From positions 62,001 through 126,000 of the forward strand of contig CALGMR010000003.1 in the NCBI GenBank assembly GCA_937958815.1: a DNA stretch of 64,000 nt. Reading direction: 5' to 3'. Under the pieces are notes generated by a model, which was given only the letters and a program-made list of their open reading frames with translations, searched no databases and had not been told where the DNA came from. Source of the DNA: an uncultured Rhizobiaceae group bacterium (GTDB lineage Bacteria > Pseudomonadota > Alphaproteobacteria > Rhizobiales > Rhizobiaceae). Below are positions 46,759 to 55,729 of the stretch, in pieces (the stretch's first letter is position 1; the number at the start of each line of letters is the position of its first letter). The translations under genes and the position numbers were made by a program.

Positions 46759-47343
46759 ATGAATGAACACGCAAGTACGGTGGAACAAGACATGAGCGCT
46801 ACAAATGCAAGCCCCGATGACGTGTTAGACTTCTGGTCCAATGCAGGCCCAGAAAAATGGTGGGCAAAAGATGATGGCTTTGATGCGCATATAAACGAGA
46901 AATTCGAAACAGTTCACGCATTGGCAAAGACTGGTCAATTGGACGCTTGGTTAAAAACGCCAGACGATACTTTGGCACTTGTTATCGTCCTTGATCAGTT
47001 TTCACGAAACCTTTTTCGCAATGACCCAAGAGCTTTCGCACAAGATGAACAATGTGTTGCGATTGTTCGCAATGCCATGAAAACCGGGATCGATCGCAAA
47101 ATGCGTTCCGATATTGGTATGTTCATCTATCTGCCACTGATGCATTCAGAAAACATTTCGGATCAGGAACAGTGCTTGATGCATATGGAACGCCTAAGTT
47201 TGGAGAATGAGATAAAATACGCCAAAATTCACTTGGACATTATCGAAGAATTTGGACGTTTCCCACATCGAAACAGTGTTTTAGGGCGCACCTCAACCCC
47301 TGAAGAACAAGCCTTTTTGAGCAATGGCGGGTTTTCTGGTTAA
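46759..47343 (+). CDS. DUF924 family protein
   Basis: 194 residues with the family blocks VLDFWSNAGPEKWWAKDDGFDAHI, VIVLDQFSRNLFRNDPRAFAQD and YLPLMHSENISDQEQC. DUF924 is a helical, TPR-like family; no biochemical role is established. Its stop codon TAA overlaps a CtrA-type box that probably belongs to the next gene. Confidence 0.85.
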   Translation: MNEHASTVEQDMSATNASPDDVLDFWSNAGPEKWWAKDDGFDAHINEKFETVHALAKTGQLDAWLKTPDDTLALVIVLDQFSRNLFRNDPRAFAQDEQCVAIVRNAMKTGIDRKMRSDIGMFIYLPLMHSENISDQEQCLMHMERLSLENEIKYAKIHLDIIEEFGRFPHRNSVLGRTSTPEEQAFLSNGGFSG

Positions 47344-47355
47344 GCAGCGATTAAC
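47340..47355. promoter_or_regulatory. Predicted CtrA-binding box (TTAA-N7-TTAAC)
   Basis: TTAA, seven bases, TTAAC: exact full pattern. It begins in the last codon of the DUF924 gene and ends 75 bp upstream of the flippase start. It is placed as a promoter element for the flippase/GNAT pair that begins the polysaccharide locus. Overlap with coding sequence weakens the case slightly, since three bases are the stop codon. Confidence 0.45.
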
Positions 47356-47429
47356 CATCGAAACCATCAGCCTTACTTGAAAGAAGACAATCTTAATCGA
47401 ATTGCGCGCAAATAGCCCGTGAGCGCGAC

Positions 47430-48899
47430 ATGACTGTCGCCATAAATTTGTCATCGGTGTCTTCAAAAATGCTGAAACGCATTGTTCCATCAAAGATTGC
47501 ACAACCCTTCGTTCCGGCGTTTGTTCGAACGAAGTGGGGAAAACACGTGGACAAAGCGTTTGATGTGGCCGACGCGATTGCAGCTGGCAAAGACGAAAAA
47601 GCTCTGTCGCAACGTACAGCTTTATTGGCATTCACAATACGCATCATCAGCGCATTCATTGCCTATGTCAGTCAGGTTCTGATTGCCCGTTGGTTGGGCA
47701 CCTATGAATACGGAATTTTTGTTTGGGTTTGGGTCGCCGCTATCATCTGTGGCGGGTTGGCCTGTCTTGGCTTCCCATCGGCAGTGGTGCGGTTTATTCC
47801 CGAATACAGAGTTGCCAACGATGACGCTTCCCTACGCGGTGTCATTTTTGGATCGCGTCTATACTCTGTCATGGCAGCGACTGCGATTGCGATCATAGGC
47901 GTGGCAATCACCCTTCTGTTTCAAGACATCACGTCGAATGTATATGTGATCCCGTTGTTTCTCGGTGCAATTTGTTTGCCTATGCTGTCTTTGGCAGAGG
48001 TACAAGATGGAATTTCGCGAACATTCAATTGGGTCGATATTGCTCTTTCGCCAACCTACCTCGTTCGACCATGCCTGATCCTATTGGCAATGATGCTGGC
48101 ACTTTGGTGGGGCTTTGAAGCCACAGCAACGACTGCCCTTATCGCTTCCATCGGTGCAACGTGGTTCACGTCTGTAGGCCAAATGTTGATTATGAACCGG
48201 CGTTTGAAAAAAGAAGTCCCGGCAGGGCCAAAAAATCTTCAACCCAAGACGTGGATTATGGTGGCTTTGCCAATCTTCTTAGTGGACGGATTTTTCACCT
48301 TGCTCACCAATGTGGATATCTTGGTGGCGGGCGCCCTGCTCTCACCTGAAAAAGTAGCTGTTTATTTTGCTGCAGTTAAAACTTTGGCTTTGGTTCATTT
48401 CGTCTATTTCGCAGTCAAAGCAGGCGCAGCGCATCGCTATTCTCAATATTTCAGTTCAGGTGACAAAAACCAATACGAGGACTTCATTCGCGACACCGTA
48501 AAATGGACATTCTGGCCTTCGCTCGCCATGGGATTGTTGCTTCTTCTGACCGGTAAATTTCTACTTTCGTTGTTTGGTGCAGAATTTGCCGAAGGATACC
48601 CGCTGCTCTTTATTTTGGTGATTGGCATTATTGCTCGTTCGACCATTGGGCCAACTGAAAGCGTTCTGAACATGTCAGGACAGCAAAATGTGTGTGCTGC
48701 AATTTACGGCGTCACTCTGCTGGTCAATGTACTGCTCAATATTTCCCTCATTCCAATTTATGGTTTGTATGGGGCCGCATGGTCCACAACCATCGCCATG
48801 ATATTTGAAGCGGCCGCTCTTTATTCAATCACAGTGCGTCGATTGGGCTTACACATGTTTGTGTTCAGCAAAACCATTTCCACACCGGAGGTTAAATAA
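47430..48899 (+). CDS. Polysaccharide flippase (Wzx/MATE-like, MOP superfamily)
   Basis: 489 residues, about 12-14 membrane helices, with a polar N-terminal 70 residues. SQVLIARWLGTYEYGIFVWVW and a late MSGQQNVCAAIYGVTLLVNVLLNISLIPIYGLYGAAWST stretch are typical of Wzx/RfbX polysaccharide exporters. It moves lipid-linked oligosaccharide across the inner membrane. An ATG at 47469 is an alternative start. The GNAT gene follows after 3 bp. Confidence 0.85.
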   Translation: MTVAINLSSVSSKMLKRIVPSKIAQPFVPAFVRTKWGKHVDKAFDVADAIAAGKDEKALSQRTALLAFTIRIISAFIAYVSQVLIARWLGTYEYGIFVWVWVAAIICGGLACLGFPSAVVRFIPEYRVANDDASLRGVIFGSRLYSVMAATAIAIIGVAITLLFQDITSNVYVIPLFLGAICLPMLSLAEVQDGISRTFNWVDIALSPTYLVRPCLILLAMMLALWWGFEATATTALIASIGATWFTSVGQMLIMNRRLKKEVPAGPKNLQPKTWIMVALPIFLVDGFFTLLTNVDILVAGALLSPEKVAVYFAAVKTLALVHFVYFAVKAGAAHRYSQYFSSGDKNQYEDFIRDTVKWTFWPSLAMGLLLLLTGKFLLSLFGAEFAEGYPLLFILVIGIIARSTIGPTESVLNMSGQQNVCAAIYGVTLLVNVLLNISLIPIYGLYGAAWSTTIAMIFEAAALYSITVRRLGLHMFVFSKTISTPEVK

Positions 48900-48902
48900 A
48901 CC

Positions 48903-50180
48903 ATGGGTGTTTTTGAAGACGTGATCAAGAAATCGAGCCGCAGGCCCGAAGGGATTGGCGGCGTTATTGAACGTCGGAAAACCAAGCGCACACCCATGTT
49001 GCGCTCGTCATCCACAAATCTCACATCTCACCAGTGGGATCTGGAGCTGGTTCCTGCATTTGGTCTCAATCGACTGTCAGACCAAATTGCCGAACTCGCC
49101 ACGCGTTCAGTCGATCAAAACATCTTTTTTGAACCAACCGTCATTATGGCCGCATGGCCCCGCCTGACTTCACTGCTGGCGCCCGACGCTTGTTGGATGC
49201 TGACACTCTGGGAAACCATTGGTGACAAGCGTCAAATGCGTTTGTTCATGCCAGTGCGGTTAAACAATGCTGGATTTCCAAGACAGCAAGTCCTGCAAGT
49301 TCTTTCAAATGAATACATGCCCGTTGGTACGCCACTTTTAGACAAAGAATGCGCTGATGAAGCCTGTGAAACACTGTTGCGATTGTTGTCTGATCCAGCG
49401 CTGGATTTGCCGGCAACTCTGGATATGACCCATCAGACTTGTTCGTCGAAAACGTATGGTCATCTCAAGCAAGCTGCCAAAAATCTAGGGCTTAAAGCAA
49501 CAGAAACCGGCACATACGAACGAGCTGCTTTGTTCAACAATAGCAATGCTGAAGACAAAATGAAGACTGTTCTGCGCCCTAAAAGCCGCAGAGAACTTCG
49601 ACGTCAGCTGCGCAAATTGGAAGAAAACAACAAGATTGAATTTTTGGCATCTGAGACAGAAGAGCAAGCTCTTGATGCTTTCGAACGTTTCATCACGTTA
49701 GAGCTAAAAAGCTGGAAAGGCCGTCGCGGCACAGCGCTCTACAATCACAAGAAGATAACCGCATTCTCAAGACAGATCGTCGCTTCGCTCGCCAGTGAGA
49801 AAACATGCGATGTTCATACGTTAATGTGCAATGGAAGCGCCATTGGTGCTGTCATTATGCTTGGCAAGAACGGCAGAATGGTGCCATGGAAAATGGCATT
49901 CGACGAAGATTTTTCCGCACATTCCCCCGGCATGCAGGTGATGATGAAAGCCACAGAGGCTCTTCTCAACGATCCAAACTTCATTGAAGCAGACAGTTTG
50001 GCCATTCCAAGCCACTGGATGATGAACCGCATTTGGCCGGATCGTCTTGAAATTACGAATTTGGTCGTCTCTTTGAAACCAGCCAATGATGAGCTTGCTT
50101 CAAAGACAGTTGCATCGAAAGAACGCCTCGATTCTCTCAAGCGGTGGGTCAAAAAAATGATCAACTATCGCTCGCGTTGA
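48903..50180 (+). CDS. GNAT acetyltransferase, CelD/BcsL-like
   Basis: 425 residues. The C-terminal half follows the CelD (BcsL) acetyltransferase-like fold: RRELRRQLRKLEEN, LELKSWKGRRGTALY, GSAIGAVIMLGKNG and MAFDEDFSAHSPGMQVMMKATEALL. Members often sit with cellulose or exopolysaccharide genes and are predicted to acylate sugars or lipids. The gene follows the flippase with a 3-bp gap, so both are in one unit. Confidence 0.82.
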   Translation: MGVFEDVIKKSSRRPEGIGGVIERRKTKRTPMLRSSSTNLTSHQWDLELVPAFGLNRLSDQIAELATRSVDQNIFFEPTVIMAAWPRLTSLLAPDACWMLTLWETIGDKRQMRLFMPVRLNNAGFPRQQVLQVLSNEYMPVGTPLLDKECADEACETLLRLLSDPALDLPATLDMTHQTCSSKTYGHLKQAAKNLGLKATETGTYERAALFNNSNAEDKMKTVLRPKSRRELRRQLRKLEENNKIEFLASETEEQALDAFERFITLELKSWKGRRGTALYNHKKITAFSRQIVASLASEKTCDVHTLMCNGSAIGAVIMLGKNGRMVPWKMAFDEDFSAHSPGMQVMMKATEALLNDPNFIEADSLAIPSHWMMNRIWPDRLEITNLVVSLKPANDELASKTVASKERLDSLKRWVKKMINYRSR

Positions 50181-50195
50181 ACGCGATCGTAGAAT

Positions 50196-51191
50196 CTATT
50201 CTTGTTGATCTAAAAACCACTGTACAGTTTTTGCGATACCCTCATCAAAACTGGTCTTAGCATGCCAATTGAGTATGTCTTTTGCCCGCGAGACATCTGA
50301 AACATTGCGCACAATGTCACCCGAACGCTTTTCCCCATACTTTACGTCTGGCTGTTGAAGTCCTGCCTTCACAAATTCTTGGCAAATCTTCTCAACCACT
50401 TCTGAAACTGTCGTCTCCAAACCAGACGAAATTTGAAACAGCTCAAAGTCTGTGTTGTCTAAGAACACTGCTTGTTCGATTGATCTCACCAAATCATCCA
50501 TATAGATGAAGTCACGTGTTTGTGCCCCATCGCCGTAAATTTCGAGCACCTCGCCGCCTAGAGCTTGCCTTATAAATTTCGCAACAACACCAGTATTCGA
50601 AAAAGAACCCGGCCCAAAAACATTGCCAAAACGAAGAGCAACATGGTTCATACCATAACTATGGCTGAAGGCTTGTAGGAATGTTTCTGACGCCAACTTG
50701 CTGGCCCCATATGGAGAAATTGGTTTTGGTAGACTGACTTCACTTACAGGTTGCTCCACTTCACCCAGAGCCGCGTTTGACGAAGCAAAAACAATTTTAG
50801 GCTTTCTATCAGACATACGTGCAGCATCGAGAACGTAAAACAAACCCACAACGTTTTGCTCAAAATCTTGAGCTGGATTTTGCGTCGAAAGCGGAACGCT
50901 CACTTGTGCCGCCAAATGCACAATTGCGTCCGCATCATCTACCAATGTTTGCACCGTGTTTTGCTCAGTCACATCCCCATGGTGAACGATTACATTATCA
51001 ATAACAGTCGCTGAGTTTTCGTCAGACCGAATGGCGCACCCAAGCGCAGATGCCAGTTGGCCTAGTCCACCATAAGAAGAATTATCCAAAACCGTTATTT
51101 GAATTTGGTCAGCATATTGCCGCTTCAGGCTTGCGATAAGCGAAGACCCGATAAAACCCAGCCCACCTGTGATGAGTATTTTTCGAACCAT
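50196..51191 (-). CDS. NAD-dependent epimerase/dehydratase (extended SDR)
   Basis: 331 residues from the ATG at 51191 (longer frame to 51263; alternative ATG at 51200). Nucleotide motif GGLGFIG (9-15), catalytic Y161 and K165 (SPYGASK), and the RFGNVFGPG substrate loop. Fits UDP-glucose 4-epimerase or a related nucleotide-sugar 4-epimerase/4,6-dehydratase; the exact reaction is uncertain. It provides activated sugar for the flanking polysaccharide genes. Convergent with the GNAT gene (15-bp gap). Confidence 0.86.
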   Translation of the reverse strand: MVRKILITGGLGFIGSSLIASLKRQYADQIQITVLDNSSYGGLGQLASALGCAIRSDENSATVIDNVIVHHGDVTEQNTVQTLVDDADAIVHLAAQVSVPLSTQNPAQDFEQNVVGLFYVLDAARMSDRKPKIVFASSNAALGEVEQPVSEVSLPKPISPYGASKLASETFLQAFSHSYGMNHVALRFGNVFGPGSFSNTGVVAKFIRQALGGEVLEIYGDGAQTRDFIYMDDLVRSIEQAVFLDNTDFELFQISSGLETTVSEVVEKICQEFVKAGLQQPDVKYGEKRSGDIVRNVSDVSRAKDILNWHAKTSFDEGIAKTVQWFLDQQE

Positions 51192-51420
51192 AAAATCCAT
51201 CAAGACCATAAATTGGGACAAAACTTGCCAAGAGTGAAAGTCGATAGTCCATGTAATTTGCAATGTCCAACTTCGGCGAAGAGCCCAAAGACAATGAAAA
51301 ATCTAAAAGCAAAAAGGGAGGCCGCTGACCTAATGTATTTACATTGGGAACCAAATGGTTCTAAAAGCACGTAAATTGGGTTTCCCAACGCGCCGAATGC
51401 AAATCATATATTGAAACTGA

Positions 51421-52038
51421 GTGTCTCATTGGCCGAACCCAATAAGCGGAATGTTCTTTCACGATACGCCTTGCGAAATATGGAAGAAACTCAATCCTGA
51501 TGCTCCGCGCTGCGGTCTATTTTGGTTGGATCACCAATCCTTTTACAAAAGCCTGCGATCCTATCTCAATGCACTGCCCACTGTCGCCACTGTTTTGCTG
51601 GTCGCCGTGTATGTCATGCGCTTTGCCAAACCACAAAATTTGCCGACATCATTTCTGTTGGGACCAATGATTGTAGTAACATGACTTTTGAAGCCACTCT
51701 GGGGACGGTCGAGACCATGCCAAACATTGGATTTCGGTGGTTACGACCTTTGTACGTCATTTGCAGATTGGGGGTACAAATGTTCCGTAAAATGTTCGTT
51801 CGTATCAGGCGAAGTAGCGTCCATGGCCTGGCTGTTGTTAGCAGTTCAAATCCTGCCCAAAAACTTAAGACCCTTCGCTACAACCATCTGCCTTATATTG
51901 CTGGCAGTTGTTTCATGGGGCCGAATAGCATCTGGAAGGCATTTCGCAACAGGTGCCATTTTTGCAATCATAGTCGTGGTCGTATGTCATTGTGTCGCCA
52001 AACTTATCGTACTTAGATTTATGCCTCGGGGAGCCTAA
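51421..52038 (+). pseudogene. PAP2-family phosphatase broken by an in-frame TGA
   Basis: Two ORFs in the same frame, 51421-51684 and 51688-52038, read as one PAP2 (lipid-phosphate phosphatase) protein if the TGA at 51682-51684 is bypassed. Family blocks: SGMFFHD, KPLWGRSRP (the KX6RP motif) just after the stop, and CSFVSGEVAS. The third block is GRIASGRHFATG, where the acidic residue expected four after the His is Gly. The first membrane helix is absent: an in-frame TGA lies immediately before the GTG at 51421. Nonsense codon, missing start and lost acidic residue together point to a decayed gene. The 230 bp before it (51192-51420) hold no other gene; they may contain its eroded 5' end and the epimerase promoter. 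Confidence 0.75.
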
Positions 52039-52049
52039 AAAACACACCA

Positions 52050-53165
52050 TTATTCGAGATTGTGTTTCCAGAAAAATAGGAGCTTTTGAACCGTTCGCAA
52101 ACATATCAAAGAATCGATAAAAAAAGACCGGTTTTTGATGTAAAAAACGTCATATCCCAACTTCCTGCGGCGCATGATACGGTTCTTTGATGGCCTGTAA
52201 TTGACTTGCGCCCATCCAGTTAATCCGGGTCGGACGGCGCGCCTCAGCCAATAATTTATCGGCGCTTTATGTTCTGATGTGAGAACAACCCACTCTGGCC
52301 GCGGTCCGATCAATGCCATATCACCCCGCAAAACATTTATCAGTTGCGGCAACTCGTCCAAATGTGAAATTCTCAATATTTTCCCAAGCCTGGTTGAGCG
52401 AACCTGACCGGTTTGGGACTTTCTCATGCTTCGAAACTTTGCGATTCTAAAGCGTCGTTTTCCTTTTCCCAATCGGGTCTGGTAATAGAAGATCGGCGTA
52501 CCATCGTAAATCCAAATACTCAGGGCAATAATCAGCATCACAGGAGACAAAATGATCAGAAACATCCCGGCGCAAACCATATCAATGAGTTTTTTAAAAA
52601 ATCTGTAAGCTCTTGAGCTCAGAAGCGTTGGGGGACGTATCTCTGTATTGTCGTGGATGTCTGTGTACCCAAACTCATTTTCTAGAAAGTCATTGAGTGA
52701 AATGATCGAAACATTTTTCTGCAGCGCTTCATTCATAAAATCATGAAATTTGTCCGTATTTTCGGACGAAGAGTTGGTCAGTTGGGACAATTGAAATGGA
52801 GACAAAACAATTTGTTGAACGTCTTTCACATCCTCTATGCGAGTTAAGAGTTTGACGTTCTTGTTGCCCATATGAACGATACGCAGATAACCAGTTTTCC
52901 CAATTGTGCCGACGGTTTTTTTGTTTGTTCTCCGGAACAAAATGGCAGTCAAGATCATAATCAAAATGGCGGCCGCCCATAAAATATCACCGCCATCGAT
53001 GCGCGGCAGCATGAACACTGGAAACGCAGCAATGAAAGACAAAAGAACAGTTTCCCAAAGCTTCACCGTTGGAACGATGGAATACCGATAGACGCAATAA
53101 ATGGCCCAGATTCCCAAGGCACCAAGCAGGTACACAGAATGCAGTGATTGGAGTTCAAAATCCAT
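52050..53165 (-). CDS. Undecaprenyl-phosphate sugar-1-phosphate transferase
   Basis: 371 residues: three N-terminal membrane helices, a soluble middle domain, then the sugar-transferase domain with FFKKLIDMVCAGMFLIILSP, FYYQTRLGKGKRRFRIAKFRSM, LDELPQLINVLRGDMALIGPRPE and RPGLTGWAQVNYR. It adds the first sugar phosphate to undecaprenyl phosphate, starting the repeat unit. Shorter N-terminal part than WbaP/WcaJ. Head of a minus-strand unit only if transcription starts upstream at the ligase end; the order is GT4, ligase, transferase. Confidence 0.9.
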   Translation of the reverse strand: MDFELQSLHSVYLLGALGIWAIYCVYRYSIVPTVKLWETVLLSFIAAFPVFMLPRIDGGDILWAAAILIMILTAILFRRTNKKTVGTIGKTGYLRIVHMGNKNVKLLTRIEDVKDVQQIVLSPFQLSQLTNSSSENTDKFHDFMNEALQKNVSIISLNDFLENEFGYTDIHDNTEIRPPTLLSSRAYRFFKKLIDMVCAGMFLIILSPVMLIIALSIWIYDGTPIFYYQTRLGKGKRRFRIAKFRSMRKSQTGQVRSTRLGKILRISHLDELPQLINVLRGDMALIGPRPEWVVLTSEHKAPINYWLRRAVRPGLTGWAQVNYRPSKNRIMRRRKLGYDVFYIKNRSFFIDSLICLRTVQKLLFFWKHNLE

Positions 53166-53194
53166 TTAGGTACGCGCCCGCAAATTTCTCACCA

Positions 53195-54415
53195 TCATGT
53201 ATGCCTCCTTGACGCCCCAAGCGTGGCGCACATTGCAGAAGCTATTGCTAAGATTGCCAGCAACCAACCTTGTATTACAGTTGCACCAGAACCAGCTAAA
53301 AACATGACAATGGCTGTTACTTGCATACCCACAAACGCAAAAATATGCTTTTTAGTTTCGTAGGTTTTAAAGCCGATGGACACAAAAACACCTGCAATAA
53401 ACAGCATGCCAACAACACCAATATTCATCCAAAGTTCCAAAGCTAAGTTATGAGGCCCAAGAATTTTTGCTGAAAAACCGGCTTGCTCCGCGTGCTCTCC
53501 CATAGCGCCTGAGAGGGCTAATATTCTGTCTGATTTCATGCCCCAACCAAACCAGAATTTTTCAAAAGCAAGATCTGCGGCACCTTTCCAAATTTGAAGG
53601 CGATGGTAAGCATGTCCCGCTTGGGTAAAGGCTTCCGGCAGAACTAAAGATTGCATCTTTTCAATAAGATTGACCAAAAAAGGCATCGCAAGAAACGTAA
53701 TGGCGATCACCACGAAAATGGCCTTCTTCAAATATGAATGCAGACTTGCAATCAGACCGGCTGCAACTCCACATATCAAACCAAGCTTAGCAGTCTCGCT
53801 TTCGCTGGTGAAAATACCCATACAAGAACCCGCAAAAAGAAGAAGACAAACTATCGTGGAAAAGAAGTTCCTAGTTGCCACTAAAAAAAGAGGCCAAAGA
53901 AGCAGACTCAATCCAACCGCGATCCGATTGTAGTCGTATCTTTGGTGTTGCAATTCTTGAAGTGCATTGATGTCTCGAAGGTACCAAAGCCCTGCGTAAA
54001 GCGCCACTATCGAACAGACCACACCCATACAAAAAACAATTTCTATACGAACAACTGGAAGCTTTTTTAGCTGCGCTGCCAAAAGCCATGATATCCACAG
54101 TGCCATAGCAATAGATAGAATGCGCACCAAGCCGCGCATGGGATCGAGCGCCCAAGACATCGAAATCGCAGCCCAAACAAAAGAAACAACGACAAACGCA
54201 AAAATCACTCTGTCGATTTTATGAAGAGATTTACGAGAAAACAAAAGTTCTTTTGGTTTGCCACTTAAGAGAATGGCCGCGACACAAAACAAACCAGCAA
54301 CGGCTAAAACAAGAGGAGCAATACGCGTCGAGAAGACCTGCAAAAATGGCAGTATGATCAACACGATCAAAGCTGCTGTCCCTCGTACATAATCTCGAAA
54401 CAGTTTTGTATTCAT
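53195..54415 (-). CDS. O-antigen ligase/polymerase (WaaL/Wzy family) membrane protein
   Basis: 406 residues, about ten to eleven hydrophobic helices and one larger periplasmic loop before the family block GPHNLALELWMNIGVVGML. This WaaL/Wzy_C-type motif marks enzymes that join or polymerise lipid-linked glycans in the periplasm. Whether it is ligase or polymerase cannot be told. 29 bp upstream of the sugar transferase and co-oriented. Confidence 0.83.
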   Translation of the reverse strand: MNTKLFRDYVRGTAALIVLIILPFLQVFSTRIAPLVLAVAGLFCVAAILLSGKPKELLFSRKSLHKIDRVIFAFVVVSFVWAAISMSWALDPMRGLVRILSIAMALWISWLLAAQLKKLPVVRIEIVFCMGVVCSIVALYAGLWYLRDINALQELQHQRYDYNRIAVGLSLLLWPLFLVATRNFFSTIVCLLLFAGSCMGIFTSESETAKLGLICGVAAGLIASLHSYLKKAIFVVIAITFLAMPFLVNLIEKMQSLVLPEAFTQAGHAYHRLQIWKGAADLAFEKFWFGWGMKSDRILALSGAMGEHAEQAGFSAKILGPHNLALELWMNIGVVGMLFIAGVFVSIGFKTYETKKHIFAFVGMQVTAIVMFLAGSGATVIQGWLLAILAIASAMCATLGASRRHT

Positions 54416-54493
54416 CGCAACTTATGACCAACGATCCTAAATCTTACCTTTGGTCATGTAATAGCAGGTCTGTTGCATCACTGACAGGTTAAA

Positions 54494-55666
54494 TCACAAT
54501 CGAAGATAAGTTAAATTGGGCGCGTGATAAATGCGCTCAAACTGTGACCAAATTGCTTCAGCTGTCACAGGCAGGTTTTCCAAATTTTGTCTTGCAGCCC
54601 ACCCGTACCGAGCTGTTTTTTTTTGGTCATGAATGGCGTCATCCATTGCGTCGAGAATACTGGTCAAGTCGAATGGATCCACAAGCCAACCTGTTTTGTC
54701 CGGTATGACCATTGTCGCAATCGTTTGTTGATTGCTCCCAATCAAAGCAACACCGCAAGCTGCAGCTTCTAACAGCGAACGTGGCAAACCTTCCTTCAAT
54801 TGCGTTGGCAAACAAAAAACATCTGTTTGAGGAAGAAGTTCTGTCATATCACGTTGCGATACTTCACCCAAAAATTCGATATCACCATCGCTATGGGCTT
54901 TTGTAATAGCACCTTGCTCCACGGCATCAGGATTTGTCGGATCAGCAATTCCCGCCAACATAAATCGGGCACGACCATCGGGTCGAAAGCGTCTGGCTGC
55001 TTCAATGTATTCGTTCACACCTTTTGCATTGATGAGCCTCGTTGCCATCAAAATTCTGACCGGAGCATCTTCTGCTTGTTCAACTCGATCAGCCGTGGAG
55101 AACAGATCAAGATCAATGCCTGTTCCCATTACAGTCAAAGACCGGTCTGAAGAAACCACTTTCCGTGCAACCATCGAAGCGCGATCTTCGTCATTTTCGA
55201 AAGTGGCATGTGCTGACGACACATAAGAAACAACACGCAATGCGGATGTGACGCACCATCTTCGTATTTTGTCACTAGGACTGTCACTGGTCTCATAGAT
55301 TTTTCCAAGGCCAGCAAATGTCCAAACCAGCCGAGACGGTGCGCCAGTCAGTTTGGCCAATGCGGTGGCGATACCACCCATCAATATTGGTTTGATTGTG
55401 AAGCAGTGAACTATGTCAGGGCGCAGCCGACGAACAATCTTTATAAGAGTGTATATCAATTTGGCATCAGCGAATGGACGAAACTTGTGTTTGTCCAAGT
55501 CCAATTCGATCAATTTTATGTTTGGATCGAGCGCTTTGATATCAGCAGCATGACAACTGCCAGATGCAACTGTCACTTCATGGCCACTCGCCAGCGCATC
55601 TTTTGCAAGTCTTTCCCGATGAGCTAAGAAATATGAGAGCTCGTTGATGACGAACAGTATTTGCAT
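54494..55666 (-). CDS. Glycosyltransferase family 4
   Basis: 390 residues, GT-B. N-terminal FVINELSYFLAHRERLAKDALASGHEV and the TFAGLGKIYE block match the GT4 PglA/WbuB-like group; the donor half has RILMATRLINAKGVNEYIEAA and EGLPRSLLEAAACGVALIGS with the Glu-rich loop. It builds the oligosaccharide repeat. First gene of the minus-strand unit, followed by the ligase and the sugar transferase. Confidence 0.87.
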   Translation of the reverse strand: MQILFVINELSYFLAHRERLAKDALASGHEVTVASGSCHAADIKALDPNIKLIELDLDKHKFRPFADAKLIYTLIKIVRRLRPDIVHCFTIKPILMGGIATALAKLTGAPSRLVWTFAGLGKIYETSDSPSDKIRRWCVTSALRVVSYVSSAHATFENDEDRASMVARKVVSSDRSLTVMGTGIDLDLFSTADRVEQAEDAPVRILMATRLINAKGVNEYIEAARRFRPDGRARFMLAGIADPTNPDAVEQGAITKAHSDGDIEFLGEVSQRDMTELLPQTDVFCLPTQLKEGLPRSLLEAAACGVALIGSNQQTIATMVIPDKTGWLVDPFDLTSILDAMDDAIHDQKKTARYGWAARQNLENLPVTAEAIWSQFERIYHAPNLTYLRL

Positions 55667-55729
55667 TGTGTTTCAATTCGAAATTATTGATAGATACAGT
55701 GACGCATGGGTTGGAGATTGTTTCAAGAA

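Noticed and set aside
51682..51684. TGA read as selenocysteine or tryptophan
   Set aside because: Many other genes in the window end in TGA, no selenocysteine insertion element was recognised, and other defects mark the gene as decayed.
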